NCBI GenBank assembly: GCA_031259225.1
Contig: JAIRLT010000030.1
Coordinates: 1 to 14,704 of the forward strand
DNA length: 14,704 bases
Source: Prevotellaceae bacterium
GTDB taxonomy: Bacteria; Bacteroidota; Bacteroidia; Bacteroidales; UBA932
Direction of reading: 5' to 3'
Position numbers and translations under genes: made by a program. Below the pieces are notes generated by a model. It was not told the DNA's origin. It saw only the letters and a list, made by a program, of their open reading frames with translations, and did not search any database. Positions 6,502 to 13,826 of the stretch are shown piece after piece (the first letter of the stretch is position 1; every line of letters starts with the position of its first letter).

Positions 6502-6509
6502 CAAAGGTA
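6502..6509 (-). promoter_or_regulatory. Putative susC promoter -7 box TACCTTTG
   Basis: The minus strand reads TACCTTTG, an exact match to the Bacteroidota -7 consensus TAnnTTTG, followed by C. The -33 region is T-rich (CTTTTT at 6529-6524) rather than a clean TTTG, which would fit an activator-dependent promoter. Transcription would start near 6495, towards susC. The TGTWACA array begins 31 bp upstream of the box. Confidence 0.55.
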
Positions 6510-6539
6510 ACGGGATAATCACGAAAAAGAATGCGATTT

Positions 6540-6610
6540 TGTAACATGAATTTTTCTATATGTAACATGGATTGCCTGATTTGTTACATGTTGTTTTCTC
6601 GTTGTTACAT
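6540..6610. promoter_or_regulatory. Candidate operator array: four TGTWACA sites at exact 21-bp spacing with dyad symmetry
   Basis: TGTAACAT occurs at 6540 and 6561, TGTTACAT at 6582 and 6603. All starts are exactly 21 bp apart, two turns of B-DNA, so the sites face the same side. TGTAACA and TGTTACA are reverse complements, so the first two sites point one way and the last two the other, with the whole array symmetric about 6574.5. It sits between the divergent TAnnTTTG boxes at 6502-6509 and 6649-6656. AraC dimers are known to bind direct half-sites about 21 bp apart, so the HTCS AraC domain is the first candidate to bind here (inference). Confidence 0.7.
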
Positions 6611-6621
6611 CTTTGTTTTTT

Positions 6622-6648
6622 ATAGCTGAAAATAGCTTCAAAATAGCT
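6622..6648 (+). promoter_or_regulatory. Three phased ATAGCT direct repeats upstream of the HTCS -7 box
   Basis: ATAGCT is found at 6622, 6632 and 6643, one helical turn apart. The last two are part of a 10-bp direct repeat AAAATAGCTT (6629-6638 and 6640-6649). The tract occupies the place where a -33 element would be for the box at 6649-6656, which lacks a TTTG there. Confidence 0.35.
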
Positions 6649-6656
6649 TAACTTTG
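6649..6656 (+). promoter_or_regulatory. Putative HTCS-operon promoter -7 box TAACTTTG
   Basis: Exact match to TAnnTTTG, 30 bp before the HTCS start codon, which would give a 5' leader of about 25 nt. No TTTG is found at the usual -33 distance; the nearest, at 6612-6615, is too far upstream. Confidence 0.5.
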
Positions 6657-6686
6657 AAGCATAATAAATGAAGAAACGATTACCCG

Positions 6687-9600
6687 ATGCTAAAAAATAC
6701 TTTACAAATGACCCGAAAGAGAACATATAGCCTGTTGTTTATTATACTGTTGCAATATATTACAGCCGGCAGCGCCGCCTTTGCGCAAAGCGGCAAATTC
6801 TATTCCACCGAAGATGGTTTATCAAGCAGTTTAATCAATTGTATTTACCAAGACAGCAAGGGGTTTATATGGATAGCAAGCGAATACGGGCTCACCCGTT
6901 TCGACGGAGTAACATTCCGTACTTACCGTCCCATACAGGACGATACGCTGTCGCTAAACAATAATTATATCCGTACCATATATGAAAGCCGCCAACAGCG
7001 GCTGTTCATCGGCTCTATCACCGGTCTCATGGAATATGACTGGGGACGCGACGGTTTCCATGCTATCCCGCTTATCCGCGAAGGCGAAACCGTACAGGCG
7101 CACGTCATGGGGATGATTGAAACCGACCTTGGTGAAGTGTGGCTCACCACGTCGGGGCATGGGCTCTTCCGCCTGCAGCCCGGCGGGCGCACCGCCGGCT
7201 ATGATGCGGGAATATCCACTGCACTGGGCAGCCACTACCTTAACTTTATCTATAAAGACGTCTACGGCGACATCTGGATAGGCTCTGAAAATAACGGGAT
7301 AAGCTGTTATACCCCCGCCAGCCGGCAAGTGAAAACCTTCCACGCACCGGCAGGCATTTCAAGCGATAATATCTCGTACATCGCCGAAGACCGACACGGC
7401 AACCTGTTCGTCAGCACACTGACCAAAGGGTTGAACAAATATGACCGGCAACAGGAACGCTTTATCCCTGTCCGCAGCGATAGCCGCAGCCGGTTTATCT
7501 CTTCCATGCTGGTGAATAATGACAACCAACTGCTGATTGGCACGGACGGGCATGGGTTGAAATACTATAACGAACAGCGCGATGCGGTGGAAGATTTTGA
7601 TATCGGCTCCATACCCTTTGATTTTACGAAAAGCAAAGTACATGCCATTTTACAGGACAGGGACGGCGGCATCTGGCTGGGACTGTTCCAGAAAGGGGTC
7701 GTGTATATCCCCAATGTACAAAGCAAATTTGACTATTATGGATACAAATCCGTCAGTCGTAATATCATTGGCTCGAGTTGCGTGATGTCCATCGTGAAAG
7801 ACCGGAAAGATATCCTCTGGATAGGCACCGACAATGACGGGCTCTACGGCATCAATGAACGCAACCTGCAAACGGTGCATTTCCAAAATACCCCGTCGCC
7901 GCGCTCGGTGCCGAACATTATCCTGTGCGCTTTTGAAGATAGCGGCGGCAACCTTTGGGTCAGTTCCTATGCCAACGGGCTGGCGCAGGTAAACCGCGAA
8001 ACGGGCGAATGCCGCTATATCGAGCCGCTATCCGGCGAAAAAGTTTATTATATTTCCGAAGACCGGGATAAACGCCTGCTGCTGGGTACCTATGGCTCGG
8101 GGCTGTTTATTATGGATATCCGCAGCGGGGAACTGCAACACTACGAGTCGTCGAAGCGCGAAGAAAACGACCTGCTCGCCGACGAGCCGGGCAACGACTG
8201 GATAAGCTACATCCTGTGCGACCACGAAGGGCTTATCTGGCTGGGGCATTACCGAGGGTTGAGCTGTTTCGACCCAAAGAACAAAACCTTCCTCCGCTAC
8301 CGGCACAACAACCTCCTCCCCGGCAATATTGTCAATGTATTGTGCGAAAGCCACGACGGGGCGATATGGATAGGCGCCACCACACAACTTTACCGCTTCG
8401 ATAAAACAACCGGACGTGTAGAACATTTCCCGCTGCAACACAGTCCCGGAAGCGATATGATTTGTGGGATAGCCGAAGACCGCAGCGGCAATATCTGGGT
8501 GAGCGCCTATAAAGGTATCTACCGGTTAAACCCCGTCACGCGCGAGGTTACACACTACGCCGGCGACGGGCTGCAAGGCAACGAATTTACGCGCGGCGCC
8601 GTGTTCAAGGACAGGAAAGGCAAAATCTATTTCGGCGGCACCAATGGCGTAACCTGTTTTTATCCTCATGATATTACCGAAAGCGCCCGGCAACTGCAAA
8701 TACACCTGACCGGTTTTTACCTCTTCAACCAGCCGGTCAGGCAGGGCGACCGCTCGGGGGATAACGAAATCACCGCCACGCCCGTATTCGACGCAACGGC
8801 ATTCCACCTCGCCCATAAGGACAATACGTTCACGATGGAATTTTCGACGCTGGATTTTGTAAACCCCGGGCAAACCATGTACGAATACCGGATAGAAGGT
8901 CTTTCCCCCGAATGGAGCGCCACGGCGCAAGGCGTGAACCAAATTACTTATAATAACCTGCCGCCGGGACAGTATGACTTTATGGTGCGGGTCAGCGGCT
9001 ACCCCTCTTCGCAAAAAAATATCCGCATCATCATCGCGTATCCATGGTATCAAACAAGGTGGGCAAAAGGGATGTATACGTTGTTGCTACTGGGTCTGGC
9101 GGGGGCTGTTGTCGCCTTTGTCCGTTCACGGATACATTACCGCCACGAAATGTTGGAGAAAAAACACTCGGAAGAAATCAACGAAGCGAAATTGCAATTC
9201 TTCATCAACATCTCCCACGAGATACGGACGCCCATGACGCTTATAATAAACCCGGTTGAAAAACTTATCGCCGCCAAAAGCGACCCCCAAACACACGCGA
9301 TATACCTTATTATATATCGCAACGCCCAGCGGATACTGCGGCTGATTAACCAGCTCATGGATATCCGGAAAATCGACAAAGGGCAAATGCGCATTGGCGC
9401 CCGCGAAACCGATATGGTGGGCTTCATCAAAGATTTAATGCAAACCTTTGAATATACCGCACAACAAAAAAATATCCGCTTCGTCTTTGAAACGCCGTTT
9501 GACGCTTTAAAGGTTTGGGTCGATTTGAGCAATTTTGACAAAGTGATGCTCAATGTGCTGTCCAATGCCTTTAAGTTTACGCCCAACGGCGGCGAGATTA

Positions 9601-10805
9601 TCGTCCGGCTGGCAACCGGCGACGGCGACGGGCGGCTCCAAGTAAACGACTACTTTGAATTACGGGTCATCGATACCGGCGCCGGAGTGGAAATGGAACA
9701 TATTGACCGGATTTTCGACCGTTTCTATCAGGTACTGCAACCCGACGCTAAAATCGGCACCGGCATAGGGCTGCATCTAGCGCGCCAACTGGTGGAACTG
9801 CACCACGGCATTATTTATGCCGAAAAACGGGACGACGGCAGGCAAGGCGTGCAGTTTGTCCTCCGCCTGCCGCTGGGCAGCGCCCACCTTCGCCCCGAAG
9901 AACTGGAAACGCCTGAAGCGGCAGCTATCCGCTTGGCAATGTATAACAATAAAGGAAACGATACGCTGTCTGCGGAAATAATACAGGAAAAAGAACATGC
10001 CGCCATGCACAAATCCAAAACAAAGTATAAAATACTGATGGCGGAAGATGAAGACGAGTTACGCGAATACATGGCTGCCGAACTGTCGGCGTTCTTCCGG
10101 GTAACCGCTTGCAGCAACGGCAAAGAAGCATTGGAACTGACGCTGAATAATGCTTTCGACGCCATTGTCAGCGATATTATGATGCCGCTCATGGACGGGA
10201 TTACGTTTACCCGTAAAGTGAAACAGAATATCAACATCAACCATACGCCCATCATCCTATTAACCGCCAAAACGCAAAGCGCAGACCAGATAGAAGGATT
10301 GGAAATAGGCGCGGATGCGTACATATCCAAGCCTTTTAACACGTCTATTTTGGTAACTACGATAAATAATCTGATTGCCAACCGGGAGATTTTACGCGCC
10401 AAATTCAGCGGCAGGCAGGACTATGAAGACCGCATAGAACGGGCGCCCATGAAATCATCCGACGAAATTTTCATGAACAAGGTATTGAAAATAATCAACG
10501 AAAACCTGTCGAACTCCGAATTAAATGTGGAACTGCTGGCAAGCCGCGTCGGCATGAGCCGCGTGCACATGCACCGCAAACTGAAAGAATTGACGAGCCA
10601 GTCGGCGAGTGATTTTATCCGTGGCATCCGCCTCAAGCAAGCGGCGCTGATGCTCTCCGAAAAGAAGATTACCGTATCCGAAGTGGCTTATGCCGTAGGC
10701 TTCCGGAATATTCCCCATTTCTCTACATCGTTCAAAGATTTTTACGGCATCTCACCAACAGAATACGTTAAACGCATAGAGCAACCAGCAATGAATAATG
10801 AATAA
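6687..10805 (+). CDS. Hybrid two-component system regulator (HTCS): periplasmic propeller sensor, histidine kinase, receiver, AraC DNA-binding domain
   Basis: The 1372-residue product is a one-protein two-component system of the kind that controls Bacteroidota PULs. An N-terminal signal/anchor (about 8-34, ending AFAQ) is followed by two-component-propeller repeats (about 36-660; recurrent 'D..GniWiGt...Gl..y'), a Y_Y_Y domain (about 700-785) and a membrane helix (about 796-812). The kinase has the H-box NISHEIRTP with phospho-accepting His844, the N-box NVLSNAFKFTPN (956-967), and G-boxes DTGAG (996-1000) and GTGIGL (1024-1029). The receiver (about 1114-1230) has acidic D1121-D1123, phosphoacceptor D1163, T1193 and K1215. 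The AraC HTH domain (about 1265-1365) has LASRVGMSRVHMHRKLKEL and VAYAVGFRNIPHFSTSFK. All key residues are present and the length is typical. The start could also be Met8 (6708), which leaves a neater signal peptide. The last residues MNNE are coded by a simple repeat. It probably senses a xylan-derived oligosaccharide and activates susC and its own operon (inference). Confidence 0.95.
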   Translation: MLKNTLQMTRKRTYSLLFIILLQYITAGSAAFAQSGKFYSTEDGLSSSLINCIYQDSKGFIWIASEYGLTRFDGVTFRTYRPIQDDTLSLNNNYIRTIYESRQQRLFIGSITGLMEYDWGRDGFHAIPLIREGETVQAHVMGMIETDLGEVWLTTSGHGLFRLQPGGRTAGYDAGISTALGSHYLNFIYKDVYGDIWIGSENNGISCYTPASRQVKTFHAPAGISSDNISYIAEDRHGNLFVSTLTKGLNKYDRQQERFIPVRSDSRSRFISSMLVNNDNQLLIGTDGHGLKYYNEQRDAVEDFDIGSIPFDFTKSKVHAILQDRDGGIWLGLFQKGVVYIPNVQSKFDYYGYKSVSRNIIGSSCVMSIVKDRKDILWIGTDNDGLYGINERNLQTVHFQNTPSPRSVPNIILCAFEDSGGNLWVSSYANGLAQVNRETGECRYIEPLSGEKVYYISEDRDKRLLLGTYGSGLFIMDIRSGELQHYESSKREENDLLADEPGNDWISYILCDHEGLIWLGHYRGLSCFDPKNKTFLRYRHNNLLPGNIVNVLCESHDGAIWIGATTQLYRFDKTTGRVEHFPLQHSPGSDMICGIAEDRSGNIWVSAYKGIYRLNPVTREVTHYAGDGLQGNEFTRGAVFKDRKGKIYFGGTNGVTCFYPHDITESARQLQIHLTGFYLFNQPVRQGDRSGDNEITATPVFDATAFHLAHKDNTFTMEFSTLDFVNPGQTMYEYRIEGLSPEWSATAQGVNQITYNNLPPGQYDFMVRVSGYPSSQKNIRIIIAYPWYQTRWAKGMYTLLLLGLAGAVVAFVRSRIHYRHEMLEKKHSEEINEAKLQFFINISHEIRTPMTLIINPVEKLIAAKSDPQTHAIYLIIYRNAQRILRLINQLMDIRKIDKGQMRIGARETDMVGFIKDLMQTFEYTAQQKNIRFVFETPFDALKVWVDLSNFDKVMLNVLSNAFKFTPNGGEIIVRLATGDGDGRLQVNDYFELRVIDTGAGVEMEHIDRIFDRFYQVLQPDAKIGTGIGLHLARQLVELHHGIIYAEKRDDGRQGVQFVLRLPLGSAHLRPEELETPEAAAIRLAMYNNKGNDTLSAEIIQEKEHAAMHKSKTKYKILMAEDEDELREYMAAELSAFFRVTACSNGKEALELTLNNAFDAIVSDIMMPLMDGITFTRKVKQNININHTPIILLTAKTQSADQIEGLEIGADAYISKPFNTSILVTTINNLIANREILRAKFSGRQDYEDRIERAPMKSSDEIFMNKVLKIINENLSNSELNVELLASRVGMSRVHMHRKLKELTSQSASDFIRGIRLKQAALMLSEKKITVSEVAYAVGFRNIPHFSTSFKDFYGISPTEYVKRIEQPAMNNE

Positions 10806-10868
10806 TGAACAATTCGTGTAAATTCGTGTAATTCGTGGACAAAATTAGAAATCAAAAATAAGTGAACA
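10806..10868. repeat. Repeat-derived spacer between the HTCS gene and xylB
   Basis: The 63-bp spacer, with its flanks, consists of short simple repeats: AATAATGAATAATGAA around the HTCS stop, AATTCGTGTAA with AATTCGTGTAATTCGTGG (10810-10838), and GTGAACAATGAGCAATGAACAA across the xylB start in pieces. No terminator or TAnnTTTG box is seen, so read-through from the HTCS gene is likely. Confidence 0.6.
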
Positions 10869-12419
10869 ATGAGCAATGAACAATTAAACCTGCAACCAAC
10901 CACTCCCCCTTCGGGGGTAGGGGGGCTGTCTGGGGGGCATGGTCTGCTACTTGGCATCGACATCGGCAGTTCCTCTGTGAAGGCTGCGCTGGTAGATATA
11001 CAAACCGGCGAAGTAGTGGCAGGCGCTTTCTTTCCCCAACAGGAAATGGCTATCAAATCGGTAAAGCCGGGCTGGGCGGAACAAGACCCCGAAAACTGGT
11101 GGGCAAACCTGAAACTGGCAGTACAAGCCGTCATGGCGGCAACCAAAACCCCGCCGGATGAAGTCAAAGCTATCGGGCTGTCCTACCAAATGCACGGACT
11201 GGTACTGACGGACGACGAAAACAATGTTATCCGCGACGCTATCATCTGGTGCGACAGCCGTGCCGTGCCTTACGGCGAAAAGGCATTTAACGCATTAGGC
11301 AGCGAGCAGTGCCTGTCGCACCTGCTCAATTCACCGGGTAACTTCACGCTGGCAAAACTTGCATGGGTAAAAGAAAACGAACCCGGGAATTATGCACGTA
11401 TCCGTTATTACATGCTGCCGGGCGACTACATCGCCCTGCGATTGACCGGCAATGCCCGCACCACCGTATCCGGCTTGTCGGAAGGCATTGCGTGGGATTT
11501 CAGCACGCAAACGCCGGCACGCTTCCTGTATGATTACTTTGGTTTCGACACACGGCTCATTCCCGAACTTACGCCGACTTTCGGCATACAGGGATATGTG
11601 ACGGAAGCCGTGGCGCAGGAACTGGGACTGGCTGCCGGCACGCCGGTAACCTACCGCGCCGGCGACCAGCCGAACAACGCACTTTCATTAAATGTATTTC
11701 ATCCGGGCGAAGTAGCGGCTACGGCAGGCACATCCGGCGTAGTGTACGGCGTGAACGGCGATACGCGGCATGACCCCCTGTCGCGCGTCAATTCATTTGC
11801 ACACGTCAATCATACCAATGAACAAACGCGCATAGGCGTGCTGCTGTGCATCAATGGCACCGCCATCCTCAATGCATGGATGAAAAACAACATCGCCCTC
11901 GGAGGCGCGGGCTACAGCGAAATGAATGAACTGGCGGCGCAAATACCCGTCGGCAGCGACGGCGTTACGGTTATTCCCTTCGGCAATGGCGCAGAGCGCG
12001 TGCTGTGTAACCGGGAACCCTGCTGTTCCATACACGGGCTGAACTTTATCCGCCACCATCAGGCGCACCTTATCCGCGCCGCCCACGAAGGCATCGCTTT
12101 TTCATTCAAATACGGCATGGATATTATGAACCAAATGGGTATTGAAACAAAAACCATTCGCGCCGGACATGCCAACCTGTTCCTTAGCCCGGTGTTCCGC
12201 CAAACGCTGGCAAATATCACCGGCGCGACGATTGAGTTATACAATACCGACGGCGCGGCTGGGGCGGCGCGGGGCGCAGGCATCGGCGCGGGCATTTATA
12301 AAAACGAAGCGGACGCCTTTGCCGCATTGAAAAAAATAATCACCGTTATGCCCGAAGAGAAAAATATCCATGCAAGCGCGGCGGCATACGAACGGTGGTT
12401 AATAGGGGTTAGGGGTTAA
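10869..12419 (+). CDS. xylB: Xylulokinase (FGGY family)
   Basis: The product phosphorylates D-xylulose with ATP to D-xylulose 5-phosphate, the entry to the pentose phosphate pathway, in the cytoplasm. The ATPase-fold start LLLGIDIGSSSVKAALVD (26-43) holds the phosphate-binding loop. The substrate-contacting YQMHGLV (106-112) and WCDSRA (127-132) follow. The catalytic base is probably Asp266 in YRAGDQPN, and AGTSGVVYG (286-294) and DGAAGAARGAGIGAG (461-475) belong to the ATP-binding second domain. At 516 residues it is slightly longer than usual. About 25 extra residues precede LLLGID; they are coded in part by a C5/G5 hairpin repeat, with no in-frame ATG nearer the conserved start. The last residues, LIGVRG, are coded by GGGGTTAGGGGTTAA, another simple repeat. 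It lies 63 bp after the HTCS gene and 50 bp before xylA, probably in one operon. Confidence 0.95.
   Translation: MSNEQLNLQPTTPPSGVGGLSGGHGLLLGIDIGSSSVKAALVDIQTGEVVAGAFFPQQEMAIKSVKPGWAEQDPENWWANLKLAVQAVMAATKTPPDEVKAIGLSYQMHGLVLTDDENNVIRDAIIWCDSRAVPYGEKAFNALGSEQCLSHLLNSPGNFTLAKLAWVKENEPGNYARIRYYMLPGDYIALRLTGNARTTVSGLSEGIAWDFSTQTPARFLYDYFGFDTRLIPELTPTFGIQGYVTEAVAQELGLAAGTPVTYRAGDQPNNALSLNVFHPGEVAATAGTSGVVYGVNGDTRHDPLSRVNSFAHVNHTNEQTRIGVLLCINGTAILNAWMKNNIALGGAGYSEMNELAAQIPVGSDGVTVIPFGNGAERVLCNREPCCSIHGLNFIRHHQAHLIRAAHEGIAFSFKYGMDIMNQMGIETKTIRAGHANLFLSPVFRQTLANITGATIELYNTDGAAGAARGAGIGAGIYKNEADAFAALKKIITVMPEEKNIHASAAAYERWLIGVRG
10905..10937. repeat. C5/G5 hairpin repeat within the 5' end of xylB
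   Basis: CCCCCTTCGGGGGTAGGGGGGCTG (10905-10928 in pieces) closely matches the intergenic hairpins at 6415-6438 and 6467-6490, and a further GGGGGG follows at 10932. It codes for residues 13-23 (PPSGVGGLSGG) of the xylulokinase, outside the conserved fold. The hairpin lies shortly after the start codon, where it could slow translation. Confidence 0.8.
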
Positions 12420-12425
12420 TGAACA

Positions 12426-12469
12426 CAATTAAACAATTAAATAGTTAAACAATTAAACAATTAAACAAC
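12426..12469. repeat. AT-rich octamer repeat leader before xylA
   Basis: Five 8-bp units (CAATTAAA twice, TAGTTAAA, CAATTAAA twice) and a final CAAC run straight into the xylA ATG at 12470. There is no Shine-Dalgarno. An A/T-only, unstructured leader is known to favour initiation in Bacteroidota, so the repeat may serve as the ribosome landing site. Confidence 0.8.
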
Positions 12470-13789
12470 ATGAGTACAAAAATCTACTTCCCAACAGTGG
12501 GACAAATCAAATTCGAAGGTAAAGACAGTAAAAATCCTTTGGCATTCCGCTACTACGACGCCAACAAAATGGTGTACGGAAAGAAAATGAAAGACTGGTT
12601 CAAATTCTCTATGGCGTGGTGGCATACCCTCTGCGCCGAAGGCAGCGACCCGTTTGGACCCGGCACAAAAAAATTCCCATGGACGCAGGGTGCATCGTCG
12701 GCGTTGGAAATCGCTAAACAACGGGTGGACGCCGGTTTTGAACTGATGCTAAAATTGGGTATCGAGTACTACTGCTTCCACGATGTGGACTTAATCGACG
12801 AGGGAGGCTCTATTGAAGAATATGAAGCCAACTTGAAAGCCATTGTGGCGTATGCCAAGCAAAAACAAACCGAAACAGGGATAAAACTGTTATGGGGAAC
12901 GGCAAACGTATTTAGCCACAAACGCTATATGAACGGCGCCGCCACCAATCCCGATTTTGATGTGGTAGCGCGCGCTGCCGTGCAAATCAAAAACGCCATT
13001 GACGCGACTGTTGAACTGGGCGGGCTGTGTTATGTCTTCTGGGGCGGTCGCGAAGGGTACTTCACCCTGTTGAATACCCAAATGAAACGCGAGAAAGACC
13101 ATTTGGCAACCCTACTTGGCAAAGCCCGCGACTATGCCCGCGCCAAAGGATTTACGGGTACTTTCCTCATCGAACCGAAACCTATGGAGCCCACCAAACA
13201 CCAGTACGACGTGGATACCGAAACCGTCATCGGGTTCCTGCGCGCCTACGGGTTGGACAAAGATTTCAAGGTAAACATCGAAGTCAATCACGCCACGCTC
13301 GCCGGGCATACGTTTGAACACGAATTGCAGTGCGCCGCCGACGCCGGATTGCTCGGCTCTATCGACGCCAACCGCGGCGATTATCAAAACGGATGGGACA
13401 CCGACCAGTTCCCGGTGGATACTTACGAACTGACACAGGCAATGCTGGTCATCCTGCAACACGGCGGGCTGGTAGGCGGCACCAATTTCGACGCCAAAAC
13501 CCGCCGCAGTTCCACCGATCTGGAAGATATTTTCATTGCCCACATCTCCGGCATGGATACCTTTGCGCACGCACTGGAAGCGGCTGCCGCCATTCTGGAA
13601 CAGTCCCCCTACCAAAAGATGCTATCCGACCGGTATGCCTCTTTTGACAGCGGAAAAGGTAAAGCATTTGAAAGCGGGCAACTGTCGCTGGAAGACCTTG
13701 CCGCACACGCCAAAGCCAGTAACGCCGAGCCCGCACAAACCAGCGGTAGGCAGGAACTGTATGAAGCAATCGTAAACATGTACATTTAA
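12470..13789 (+). CDS. xylA: Xylose isomerase, class II
   Basis: The 439-residue product interconverts D-xylose and D-xylulose in the cytoplasm, feeding xylB upstream. The length is that of class II enzymes, which carry an N-terminal extension (here with KFEGKDSKNPLAFRYYD). The catalytic pair is His104 and Asp107 in YCFHDVDLIDEG. The metal ligands are Glu235 (LIEPKP), Glu271 and His274 (EVNHATLAGH), Asp299 (SIDANRG), Asp310 and Asp312 (GWDTDQFP) and Asp341 (TNFDAKTRR). All expected residues are present, with no frameshift. The start is fixed by the family N-terminus and the AT-rich leader. The gene is 50 bp after xylB and 37 bp before the GH43 gene, with no terminator between, so one transcript is likely. 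Confidence 0.98.
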   Translation: MSTKIYFPTVGQIKFEGKDSKNPLAFRYYDANKMVYGKKMKDWFKFSMAWWHTLCAEGSDPFGPGTKKFPWTQGASSALEIAKQRVDAGFELMLKLGIEYYCFHDVDLIDEGGSIEEYEANLKAIVAYAKQKQTETGIKLLWGTANVFSHKRYMNGAATNPDFDVVARAAVQIKNAIDATVELGGLCYVFWGGREGYFTLLNTQMKREKDHLATLLGKARDYARAKGFTGTFLIEPKPMEPTKHQYDVDTETVIGFLRAYGLDKDFKVNIEVNHATLAGHTFEHELQCAADAGLLGSIDANRGDYQNGWDTDQFPVDTYELTQAMLVILQHGGLVGGTNFDAKTRRSSTDLEDIFIAHISGMDTFAHALEAAAAILEQSPYQKMLSDRYASFDSGKGKAFESGQLSLEDLAAHAKASNAEPAQTSGRQELYEAIVNMYI

Positions 13790-13826
13790 AGATTTCAATA
13801 TTTAAAAATTTAAAAATTTCAACATT

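Noticed and set aside
12059..12295. Antisense frame in xylB (MPAPMPAPRAAPAAP start)
   Set aside because: It is the complement of the glycine/alanine-rich ATP-binding loop of xylulokinase.
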